Translations under genes and position numbers: made by a program
Source: M3007 sp040397785
Lineage (GTDB): Bacteria > Bacteroidota > Bacteroidia > Chitinophagales > Saprospiraceae
DNA: 64,000 nucleotides
Reading direction: 5' to 3'
NCBI GenBank assembly: GCA_040397785.1
Contig: JBBAVI010000017.1
Coordinates: 6,990-70,989, forward strand
Shown here: positions 8,883-15,900 of the stretch, in pieces
How the letters are laid out: every line of letters begins with the position of its first letter
How positions within the stretch are numbered: the stretch's first letter is position 1
Notes under the pieces: generated by a model
Told to the model about the DNA's origin: nothing
The model's database searches: none
Seen by the model: the letters and a program-made list of their open reading frames with translations, nothing else

Positions 8883-9551
8883 GTGGAATACGGGAATTTT
8901 AAACGGAGAGATGGGAATTTTCGGGATCGCGATCGGACGAATGACAATCGTGACCGGGGTGCCGATCGGGGTGGCTTCAATCGTGAGCGGGGTAGCGGTG
9001 AGTTCCGCGATCGTGGTGGCGACAAAGGCGGCTTCAACCGGGACAAAGGTGGATTTCGTGAGCGCGGTGACTCGCGCGAACGGGGCGAACGCAGTGATCG
9101 GGAACCAGAAGAAAGTGTATTTTCCAAACGGGTGCGCGCTGGCAAACGCCGCACGTACTTCTTTGATGTACGCAAAACTAAAGGTAGCGACTTTTTCATC
9201 ACCATCACGGAAAGTACCCGTCGTGAAGATGGTTTCGGCTACAAAAGACACAAAATTTTCCTCTACAAAGAAGATTTTAACCGCTTTGTTGCTTCCCTGA
9301 CGGAAGTAGTAAACCATGTTAAAACGGATCTGATGCCCGACTTCGATTACGAAGAATTCGATCGTCGCCAGGCAGAATGGGAAGCACAAAATAAAGACTT
9401 CGACGAAGACGAAGACGGCGGGAATGATGAACCGGCCGACCGTAATGTACCAGAAGTGCGCAATGCACAAGCAGAAGAAAAGGACGAAACCGACGAAACC
9501 GACGACAAAAAATCGCCCTTCCGCAAAGACGACGACGAAATGTCCTGGTAG
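8883..9551 (+). CDS. PUR-alpha-like (DUF3276) nucleic-acid-binding protein with an RGG-rich N-terminal tail
   Basis: 222 residues in three parts. Residues 1-77 are low-complexity Arg/Gly/Asp sequence with many RGG, RDRG and RERG units. Residues 80-150 are the compact PUR repeat (VFSKRVRAGKRRTYFFDVR, then DFFITITES and HKIFLYKEDFNRF). Residues 155-222 are strongly acidic. PUR domains bind single-stranded DNA or RNA, and RGG tails add non-specific RNA binding, so RNA handling is inferred. The start is a GTG at 8883, since an in-frame TGA ends four bases before it and no ATG occurs before the domain. There is a 94-base gap after the amidohydrolase. Confidence 0.85.
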   Translation: MEYGNFKRRDGNFRDRDRTNDNRDRGADRGGFNRERGSGEFRDRGGDKGGFNRDKGGFRERGDSRERGERSDREPEESVFSKRVRAGKRRTYFFDVRKTKGSDFFITITESTRREDGFGYKRHKIFLYKEDFNRFVASLTEVVNHVKTDLMPDFDYEEFDRRQAEWEAQNKDFDEDEDGGNDEPADRNVPEVRNAQAEEKDETDETDDKKSPFRKDDDEMSW

Positions 9552-9562
9552 TTTTTTTAAGG

Positions 9563-9916
9563 CTAATCTTTATATTCCCAGTCTTCACCCAAACCTTCTA
9601 CCGGGTGCCAATACAGGGATTTAAACTGCACCACTTTATCTTCTTTTATTTCTACACCTTCAGCCTCTAATAATTCCTGCATCAGCGTTGGTGTGGGAAA
9701 ATGGTGCCGTCCACTCAGTTCACCCTTCCGGTTTACTACCCGATGCGCAGGCACTCCGTCCTGCGCAAACGAATGATTGAGCGCCCAACCCACCATCCGC
9801 GAAGCGCCCAGTGCCAAAAAATCGGCAATGGCACCATACGTGGTAATGCGCCCCTTGGGTACCGCTCTTACCACCGCATATACCAAATCGAAATAAGTAG
9901 GCTGCGCTTTGTTCAT
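9563..9916 (-). CDS. Alkyltransferase-like (ATL/MGMT family) DNA-binding protein lacking the acceptor cysteine
   Basis: 117 residues from the ATG at 9916, which overlaps the rsmA stop as ATGA. The DNA-binding domain of O6-alkylguanine-DNA alkyltransferase is present: VPKGRITTYGAIADFL near residue 19, the recognition helix region SRMVGWALNHS, and the active-site strand. The PCHRV acceptor motif reads PAHRV (56-60), so alkyl transfer to Cys is impossible. ATL proteins bind alkylated guanine and recruit nucleotide excision repair, which is the likely role. A frame extension upstream of 9916 runs into rsmA and is not needed. The stop lies 11 bases from that of the convergent PUR gene. Confidence 0.87.
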   Translation of the reverse strand: MNKAQPTYFDLVYAVVRAVPKGRITTYGAIADFLALGASRMVGWALNHSFAQDGVPAHRVVNRKGELSGRHHFPTPTLMQELLEAEGVEIKEDKVVQFKSLYWHPVEGLGEDWEYKD

Positions 9917-10683
9917 ATCGGCTTGATCAAATTGGCCAAACGCACATATTCCTCCCAACCAAGGGTTTCTGGCCTTTTTTCATAAAATGGATCGCTCATC
10001 AAAACCTCCTGGGCGATAAAGGGCTTCAGGGTATTGCGCAGCATTTTTCTGCGCTGGTTAAATGCCGTTTTTACGACCCGCCGAAACACGGCTTCATCAC
10101 AACCCAATTCAAAATTGTCTTTACGGGTTAAGCGGATCACCGCCGATTGTACCTTGGGTGGCGGATTGAACGAACCGGGCGCTACCGAAAACAAATATTC
10201 TACCTTGTAAAACGCCTGCATCAATACACTGGTGATGCCGTACACTTTTCCACCTTCTTTGGACACTACCCGATCGGCCACCTCTTTTTGAAACATCCCC
10301 ACCATTTCCGGGATCAAGCCGCGGTAATCGAGCATTTTAAACAAAATCTGCGTCGAAATATTATAAGGAAAATTGCCGATCAAACAAAAAGGATCTTGCG
10401 CAAACACCGTTGTCGGGTCAAAATCCAGGAAATCCTTCAAAATTAAACGCGGCGTGAGACCGGGATAGTTTTTATGCAAATATTCCACCATGTCTCGGTC
10501 GGCCTCCACCGCATAGGTCTCATAATCGGTGTGGGCCAATAAATGTTTGGTCAACATACCCATCCCCGGACCAACCTCCAACACCCGGCCACATTCGCCA
10601 GTGCGTTGCAAACTGTCGGCAATGCGCAAAGCAATGTGGTCATCTTTAAGAAAATGCTGTCCGTACGATTTTTTAGCTTGCAT
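9913..10683 (-). CDS. rsmA: 16S rRNA (adenine1518/1519-N6)-dimethyltransferase RsmA/KsgA
   Basis: 256 residues, the usual length. It opens with KKSYGQHFLKD, followed by the SAM-binding motif VLEVGPGMGMLTKHLL near residue 40 and the target-adenine motif NFPYNIS near 103. The C-terminal helical domain contains NQRRKMLRNTLKP. The enzyme dimethylates two adjacent adenines in helix 45 of 16S rRNA late in 30S assembly. The gene lies in a three-gene operon, 18 bases after the O-antigen-ligase-like gene and overlapping the ATL-like gene by four bases. Confidence 0.97.
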   Translation of the reverse strand: MQAKKSYGQHFLKDDHIALRIADSLQRTGECGRVLEVGPGMGMLTKHLLAHTDYETYAVEADRDMVEYLHKNYPGLTPRLILKDFLDFDPTTVFAQDPFCLIGNFPYNISTQILFKMLDYRGLIPEMVGMFQKEVADRVVSKEGGKVYGITSVLMQAFYKVEYLFSVAPGSFNPPPKVQSAVIRLTRKDNFELGCDEAVFRRVVKTAFNQRRKMLRNTLKPFIAQEVLMSDPFYEKRPETLGWEEYVRLANLIKPI

Positions 10684-10701
10684 ACCTGGTATTTTAGGAA
10701 G

Positions 10702-12048
10702 TTAAGAAGATTTGGCCGTTTTTTCCATCGCCAAGGCTTGGCCCAGCTGCATGAACCAGAGGGTAAAAAACAGGTAAAAAGCAACGCCAATGGCCGTCTC
10801 GAGGGTGTATTCTACCAAAAAAGATACAAACATCATGATTTGGAAGGCCGCAAACAAATAAAATCGACGCGCGGTACGCACCGTGAGCGGTGCAAATAAG
10901 GCAATCAAACTCAGGCACAAACCCAACAAACCCGTGCCACAAAGGATATAAATAAACTGATTGTGTGGCAAACGTGGATCTAAAGAATAACTCGGATAAT
11001 GGTCGTTGGCCATCATTTGTACTTCAACCGGCAAATCACCGGCCCCAATACCCAAAAGCGGGTCACGTAACCACAAACGGATCCCGATTTCGAGCGATAC
11101 CCACCGCTGTGCATCCGAATAAGTGCCGCCTTGGTTTTGCCGATATTTTTCCCAATCGTACCGCATATAACCAATGCGCTGTTGCAAACTTGGCATGGTT
11201 TGATACGCGATCACAGGCGCAGCCAACACCACCACCAGGGCCAAAATACTCAAACGCCGGTTTCCTGCCGAAACAATCCCCAAAGCAATCGTGTAAAACA
11301 AAGCAATGTACAAAGCGGCCAACCCGCTGCGCACACTCAACAAATGAATCATGACAAACAAGGAAAGCACCGTAAGGGCCAACACCGTACGCTCCCAAGA
11401 ATACCGCCAGTAAAAACCGCGTTTCCACAACCAACCACCCGATAAAATCGCGGTAACTAATAAAAGATTGAAGCGAATGTGATTGCGCGGTACCGGCACC
11501 GGACGACCATGAATCAAATCGGCAATGATGGTATCGTAATGCAGGATGAAATTAATACCAACCCCAATACTCAACAACAACATGACCCATACCAATAAAT
11601 ACAAAACGGATTGGTATTGCCGAGTGGAAAGGGCCGGTAAATTGGCAAAAGCCAGCGGAAGTACAAAAAATGGAATTCTGACCCGCACCTGACTGGCCCA
11701 AAAAGCGGTATTTTCCGACCAAAAGTAGCTGATTGCAGGTGCCAGCAACAAAAAGGAAAGCGCCACATAAACCGGGCTCCGAAAAAACTGTACAAAGGCA
11801 AACCGCAAGCCATGCAGCAAATGCGCGTGTGGGTGAACAAGGCGCGCTGATACCGTAGCCTGCCATATACCCGCTGCAACCAACAGCCACATACTCACGG
11901 ATAGCAAAAACGGAGCAGTCACCAAACTGCTCACCAACAGGGCAGCAGCAAAAAGGGTAAGGCCCGAAGGCGTGAGCAATTGTTTGTAATTCCGGGTTTC
12001 CAATGATTCTAATGCTGAGATAGTCGAGCGAAGGTCCGCAACCGGCAT
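10702..12048 (-). CDS. O-antigen ligase/polymerase-like membrane protein (Wzy_C family)
   Basis: 448 residues with about ten to twelve hydrophobic helices. A large periplasmic loop before the last helices contains RWVSLEIGIRLWLRDPLLG and IGAGDLP, followed by HNQFIYILCGTGLLGL. This is the typical O-antigen ligase/Wzy_C signature, with the His of the H-N-x-F/Y motif. Members join or polymerise lipid-linked glycans in the periplasm, and the substrate here is unknown. The start is the ATG at 12048, 15 bases after a TATCTTTG box. It is the first gene of the operon with rsmA and the ATL-like gene. Confidence 0.85.
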   Translation of the reverse strand: MPVADLRSTISALESLETRNYKQLLTPSGLTLFAAALLVSSLVTAPFLLSVSMWLLVAAGIWQATVSARLVHPHAHLLHGLRFAFVQFFRSPVYVALSFLLLAPAISYFWSENTAFWASQVRVRIPFFVLPLAFANLPALSTRQYQSVLYLLVWVMLLLSIGVGINFILHYDTIIADLIHGRPVPVPRNHIRFNLLLVTAILSGGWLWKRGFYWRYSWERTVLALTVLSLFVMIHLLSVRSGLAALYIALFYTIALGIVSAGNRRLSILALVVVLAAPVIAYQTMPSLQQRIGYMRYDWEKYRQNQGGTYSDAQRWVSLEIGIRLWLRDPLLGIGAGDLPVEVQMMANDHYPSYSLDPRLPHNQFIYILCGTGLLGLCLSLIALFAPLTVRTARRFYLFAAFQIMMFVSFLVEYTLETAIGVAFYLFFTLWFMQLGQALAMEKTAKSS

Positions 12049-12062
12049 GGAGCGATAACGGG

Positions 12063-12070
12063 CAAAGATA
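12063..12070 (-). promoter_or_regulatory. -7 box TATCTTTG, O-antigen-ligase operon
   Basis: On the minus strand this matches the Bacteroidota TAnnTTTG -7 consensus and lies 15 bases before the ATG at 12048. I could not find a clear TTG -33 element at the usual distance. The inferred transcript leader is very short. Confidence 0.5.
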
Positions 12071-12121
12071 AGGCAGGGGAAGGGAATTTTTCTTTTCCAA
12101 AACTTGTTCCCCGAACTTCCC

Positions 12122-12129
12122 TACTTTTG
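12122..12129 (+). promoter_or_regulatory. -7 box TACTTTTG, lipoprotein methyltransferase gene
   Basis: A TAnnTTTG match about 20 bases before the ATG at 12151, divergent from the O-antigen-ligase promoter. A TTG lies at 12104-12106, somewhat close for a -33 element. It supports the ATG at 12151 over an upstream TTG. Confidence 0.55.
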
Positions 12130-12150
12130 TGTTGTTCTATATACCTGATC

Positions 12151-12903
12151 ATGAAACATTGCTTTTACCTCTATTGCTTTGCTGCATTAATGCTGATGGT
12201 TTCCGCCTGCCGACAAGATACTCCGGTCAGCCAGGAACAGCGGCCTCCGCTCATGATGGGCAAACCTACGCCTACCAACAACCAGTCGGGAGAACCCCTC
12301 ACTTTGCCCAAAACAGGGATGGGTAATTTTGAAAACCTGGTGGCCGATTTTGAACGCAAAGACCGCGGTATTTGGCAAAAACCGGATATGGTTATTTCGC
12401 TTTTAGGAAACTTGGAAGGCAAAACGGTAGCAGATATTGGGGCCGGAACCGGCTATTTCACCTTCCGCATGGTTCCTACCGCCAAAAAAGTAATCGGTAT
12501 CGACATTGATCAACGCTTCATCCAGTTTATGGACAGTGTGAAAGTACGCATGCCCGAAGTGTACCGCAAACGATTTGAAACGCGCTTGGCTAAACCCGAC
12601 AACCCTTTGCTCGCACCCGAGGAGGCCGATGCCGTGGTGATTGTTAATACCTATGGATACATCGAACACCGCGTACAATACTTCAAAACCGTGTGGAAAG
12701 GCATGTCGCCCGGCGCAAAAATGTTGATTATTGATTTTAAAAAGAACAATTTACCCATTGGCCCGCCCGACGAATTCAAGGTTGCGCTCAGCCAGGTGGA
12801 ACAAGAACTGGTACGTGCAGGGTTTGCGATCGATAAAATAGACCGTGAATCGCTCGACTATCAGTACATTATCATTGCATCCAAGCCTATTTCTTCACAA
12901 TAA
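12151..12903 (+). CDS. Class I SAM-dependent methyltransferase with a lipoprotein signal peptide
   Basis: 250 residues from the ATG at 12151. Residues 1-20 form a lipoprotein signal with the lipobox VSAC (Cys20), followed by a low-complexity Pro/Gln/Thr linker to about residue 55. The methyltransferase domain has motif I VADIGAGTGYF at 93-103, an acidic GIDID strand end, and a later AKMLIIDFKK strand. The overall pattern resembles small methyltransferase-11/25 domain proteins. Export of a SAM enzyme is unusual, because periplasmic SAM is not expected. It could be a binding or moonlighting protein, or the lipobox may be fortuitous. The site-2 protease gene follows closely. Confidence 0.82.
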   Translation: MKHCFYLYCFAALMLMVSACRQDTPVSQEQRPPLMMGKPTPTNNQSGEPLTLPKTGMGNFENLVADFERKDRGIWQKPDMVISLLGNLEGKTVADIGAGTGYFTFRMVPTAKKVIGIDIDQRFIQFMDSVKVRMPEVYRKRFETRLAKPDNPLLAPEEADAVVIVNTYGYIEHRVQYFKTVWKGMSPGAKMLIIDFKKNNLPIGPPDEFKVALSQVEQELVRAGFAIDKIDRESLDYQYIIIASKPISSQ

Positions 12904-12961
12904 TCATTTGATAATGCACCGCGCGCCACGTTTGGGCAGCGTTGTATTTGACTACTTTTTT

Positions 12962-14197
12962 ATGCGCAGTTCTCTGAAACTTTTTACTTGGTTTGGTATT
13001 CCCGTGCACTTGCACTGGTCATTTGGTCTTATTTTTATTTACGCTTTTTATATCGGAAACGCACAAGGCGCTGGTTGGGTCGGCATTTTATGGATCATGG
13101 GCTTGTTTATTGCTTTATTTGGGTGCGTTTTGTTGCACGAATTTGGCCATTCACTTACGGCAAAACGATACGGGGTGAATACCCAGGACATCATTCTTAC
13201 GCCCATTGGTGGTATTGCGCGGCTGGAAAGAATGCCCGAAAAACCGATCCAGGAATTTTTTGTGGCCATTATGGGACCTATGGTAAATGTCGTGATTGCC
13301 CTGATTCTGTTTATTCTTGGTAGAATCATGTTTTCCGGACCAGATTGGGCCTTTTTTACCGCAACCATTGTCGACTATTTTAGCGGCATTCTTGGCTTTT
13401 TTAGCGATGCCAAGGCCTTGCTGTTGGGTAATTTGAGCGTACTCGATTTTTGGGATAATCTTTCCCGCGGCTGGAGCTCCAACGAGGCTGCCGATGTGGC
13501 GATCGAAGCGGAACTGAACGTCAGTAGTTTCCTGTTTTTTATGCCTGTATTGCTTTCTGTTAACTTATGGCTGGTGGTATTCAACATGATCCCGGCTTTT
13601 CCGATGGATGGCGGCCGGGTATTTCGGGCGCTGCTGGCCATGCGCTTAGGCAGGGTGACGGCTACACGCTGGGCTGCCCGGGTAGGTCAGTTCATTGCGC
13701 TAATTTTTGTGCTTTTTGGCCTTGCAAAAGGCGGCATTACCCTGATATTAATCGGCTTTTTTGTCTTTTCAATGGCGCGTACCGAGAACAACATGGTACA
13801 ACTCAGCGATTTATTGAGTCGATTCAATGCCTCGGACATTATACGCGTTGCCTTTACCCGACTTTCCTCCAACGATTGGATGCAAACCCCCATTGATATG
13901 CTGAAGGGTAGTTTGGAACGGCACTTTCTGGTGTTCAACATCAACGACCAGTTGATTGGTGCCCTTGCGGAAGAACAAATCTTGGAGGCGCAGAAAAAGA
14001 ACGATTTTAGCGCTTCGGTAGAAAACTATATGCAAACCGTAGAAGTGGTGCACCCGAAGGAATCCATGGGTTATGTATATCAATTACTTATGCAATCGGG
14101 CGAACCAATTATTGCAGTTGCCGATGCACAAGGGGTGCTGGGCGTTATTGACCGGGAAGGATTCCGAAACTTTATGCGTTTACAAAGCGGAAAGTAA
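12962..14197 (+). CDS. Site-2 protease (peptidase M50) with a C-terminal CBS-like region
   Basis: 411 residues from the ATG at 12962 (MRSSLKLFTWFGIPVHLHWSF), which matches how the family begins. ATGs at 12914 and upstream frames give an unlikely extension. The zinc site is HEFGH, near residue 60, within a TM helix. The second catalytic element NMIPAFPMDGGR lies about 160 residues on, containing the metal Asp. About six TM helices end near residue 270, after which a soluble region of about 140 residues resembles a CBS pair. The family cleaves transmembrane proteins within the bilayer, often anti-sigma factors or signal-peptide remnants. No substrate is encoded next to it. Confidence 0.9.
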   Translation: MRSSLKLFTWFGIPVHLHWSFGLIFIYAFYIGNAQGAGWVGILWIMGLFIALFGCVLLHEFGHSLTAKRYGVNTQDIILTPIGGIARLERMPEKPIQEFFVAIMGPMVNVVIALILFILGRIMFSGPDWAFFTATIVDYFSGILGFFSDAKALLLGNLSVLDFWDNLSRGWSSNEAADVAIEAELNVSSFLFFMPVLLSVNLWLVVFNMIPAFPMDGGRVFRALLAMRLGRVTATRWAARVGQFIALIFVLFGLAKGGITLILIGFFVFSMARTENNMVQLSDLLSRFNASDIIRVAFTRLSSNDWMQTPIDMLKGSLERHFLVFNINDQLIGALAEEQILEAQKKNDFSASVENYMQTVEVVHPKESMGYVYQLLMQSGEPIIAVADAQGVLGVIDREGFRNFMRLQSGK

Positions 14198-14220
14198 GGC
14201 CGCGCTTACTATTTCTTTTT
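14193..14220. terminator. Weak hairpin between convergent genes
   Basis: AGTAAG at 14193-14198 pairs with CTTACT at 14205-14210, followed by a T-rich run on the plus strand. It overlaps both stop codons. The stem is only six pairs, so function as a terminator is tentative. Confidence 0.35.
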
Positions 14221-14895
14221 AAAATCGCCATTTTTCCAGGCTTTAAAGAACTGTCCCCAAGCAAGCGGGCTGAAAATGTTCATGGGTGGCGTTTGGCCAA
14301 TATACACATACTCGCGCGATTGCTGGCGCAGATAAAAATTGGCGCTTTCACGTCCACTGTGCGGTACAATATCCGGATTTTTCCGTGCTTCGGTTAAATA
14401 TTCGTTGGCGAGGTTTTTCGTTGCCTGGCGTTGTAACTCAGGCGTTACATCCATTTTAAGGAACTCAATTTTGAAGTGATCCTTAGAGGGCCACGGAAAA
14501 ATAACCGTCATGGGCAGGTTGATGGTATCCTGCGACAACAACTGAACAATAGAGTAGCGGTCCTGCGTAAGGGTATCGGGAATCGTGATGGTAACCGGTT
14601 CAAAACCGATGCAATTAAAACGCACCTTATCGCCTTTTTCAACTACAATGGAGAAAAACCCACGGTAGTCAGAATAACTGCCCCTGTTTTTTTTAGGTAT
14701 ATGCACCGTAGCGTACGGTACAGGCAAAAGCCGACCATCTGCTTCGGTGATTAACATACCAGAAAACTGGATGAGTTGCTCCTCTTTCTTAGCCGATTGT
14801 GCATCCTGCGCATGTAGGAAGGTGCAACAAAGGATACCGATGATAAATGCGATACTTTTTTTCACGCTATAAAATTTTAAATTCAGGACTTTCAT
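14209..14895 (-). CDS. Secreted protein with a carboxypeptidase-regulatory-like (CarboxypepD_reg) domain
   Basis: 228 residues. A signal peptide covers about residues 1-29, ending CTFLHAQ. A beta-sandwich follows at about 44-120: FSGMLITEADGRLLPVPYATVHI, then GSYSDYRGFFSIVVEKGD and VRFNCIGFEPVTITI. This is the usual CarboxypepD_reg-like fold found at the N-terminus of TonB-dependent receptors in this phylum, but no barrel follows. The remaining 100 residues are alpha-rich and conserved-looking, ending in Lys. Periplasmic or outer-membrane location is inferred; function is unknown. Confidence 0.78.
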   Translation of the reverse strand: MKVLNLKFYSVKKSIAFIIGILCCTFLHAQDAQSAKKEEQLIQFSGMLITEADGRLLPVPYATVHIPKKNRGSYSDYRGFFSIVVEKGDKVRFNCIGFEPVTITIPDTLTQDRYSIVQLLSQDTINLPMTVIFPWPSKDHFKIEFLKMDVTPELQRQATKNLANEYLTEARKNPDIVPHSGRESANFYLRQQSREYVYIGQTPPMNIFSPLAWGQFFKAWKNGDFKKK

Positions 14896-14918
14896 AACCA
14901 GCTACCTTGGCTATAAAA

Positions 14919-14926
14919 CAAAGGTA
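14919..14926 (-). promoter_or_regulatory. -7 box TACCTTTG
   Basis: A minus-strand TAnnTTTG match 23 bases before the ATG at 14895 of the carboxypeptidase-regulatory-like gene. No clear -33 TTG was found. Confidence 0.5.
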
Positions 14927-15134
14927 CGCGAAAGAATTGACTGTAAGAACGATTAAAAACGGCTGTTGTGCAAAAGGTTAACGCAATTTTAACTTAGCCA
15001 AAATGGGCCATGTTTGCATCATTTGCCCACTTTTAAACGTTTTAAGCGCAACATTCGCTGGCTTTGCATTTTTTTACATGCCTTGTGCCACGAAAGAATG
15101 GATAAAACTTCCACTTAGCAACACGTGTTTTTGT

Positions 15135-15142
15135 TACCTTTG
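15135..15142 (+). promoter_or_regulatory. -7 box TACCTTTG
   Basis: A plus-strand TAnnTTTG match 45 bases before the ATG of the Skp/OmpH-like gene. This supports starting that protein at 15188 rather than at an in-frame codon upstream. Confidence 0.5.
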
Positions 15143-15187
15143 CCAACGTTTTGCGTTTCTTTATTTAAAAACACCTCTTTACACACG

Positions 15188-15706
15188 ATGTCTCGTTCGA
15201 TCAATTTCTTTTTTCTGCTCGCCTTTTTGTCAGGCGCCGTTACAATGCAAGCGCAAACCGCGCCAAAATACGGACATATGAACCTTGGCAATTTGCTGGA
15301 ATCGCTTCCCGAAACCAAAACAGCAAATGACCAATTGAAACTGTTCACCGATCAATTAACGGCAAAAGACGATTCGCTGACCAAAGCGTTTCAGGCCGCT
15401 TACACCAAACTGGAAACCGAATACAATTCGGGCGTACTCACGCCGGTGCAATCTCAACAGCGTCAGGCTGAATTACAAAAACAACAAGAGTATATTCAAA
15501 AGTTTGAACAGGAGGCACAACAAATAGTTGCTGCACGCCGGGAAGAATTATTGAAACCTATTTTGTCCAAAATCGATACGGCCATCAAGGCAGTTGCTAC
15601 CGAATTGGGTTACCTGATGGTTTTTGACACTAGCTCGGGTGTTATGTTGTTTGCCAGTGATACCGATGACGTCACAGCCATCGTAAAGAAAAAATTGGGC
15701 CTCTAA
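15188..15706 (+). CDS. Skp/OmpH-family periplasmic chaperone
   Basis: 172 residues. A signal peptide (residues 1-23, ending TMQAQ) precedes the OmpH pattern: KYGHMNLGNLLESLPE, a long Gln/Glu/Lys-rich coiled coil over about residues 45-125, and a C-terminal IKAVATELGYLMVFD strand. Skp-like chaperones hold unfolded outer-membrane proteins in the periplasm. The gene stands alone, with its own -7 box and a strong terminator. Confidence 0.9.
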   Translation: MSRSINFFFLLAFLSGAVTMQAQTAPKYGHMNLGNLLESLPETKTANDQLKLFTDQLTAKDDSLTKAFQAAYTKLETEYNSGVLTPVQSQQRQAELQKQQEYIQKFEQEAQQIVAARREELLKPILSKIDTAIKAVATELGYLMVFDTSSGVMLFASDTDDVTAIVKKKLGL

Positions 15707-15729
15707 AATTTATATTGCGTATTTTTTCC

Positions 15730-15769
15730 GCACGGTCAGGCAACTTTATTGCCTGACCGTGCTCTTTTT
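15730..15769 (+). terminator. Strong Rho-independent terminator
   Basis: A perfect 14-bp stem (15730-15743 with 15749-15762) closes a 5-base loop and is followed by TCTTTTT. It ends the Skp/OmpH-like transcript. Confidence 0.92.
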
Positions 15770-15813
15770 AGCGGGATTGTATGAAAATGAATAGGTCGAT
15801 AGTCGGACTTTAT

Positions 15814-15821
15814 TAGTTTTG
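15814..15821 (+). promoter_or_regulatory. -7 box TAGTTTTG
   Basis: A TAnnTTTG match upstream of the DUF2723 gene. It gives a leader of roughly 30 bases to an ATG at 15859 or 70 bases to the preferred ATG at 15901. Confidence 0.4.
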
Positions 15822-15900
15822 CGCTTTCTGTGGTGGTGCAAGCAGCCTGCCACGTTCTATGTTACCCACTTTGCCCATCAGCAAATCAGATCGTTTTATC

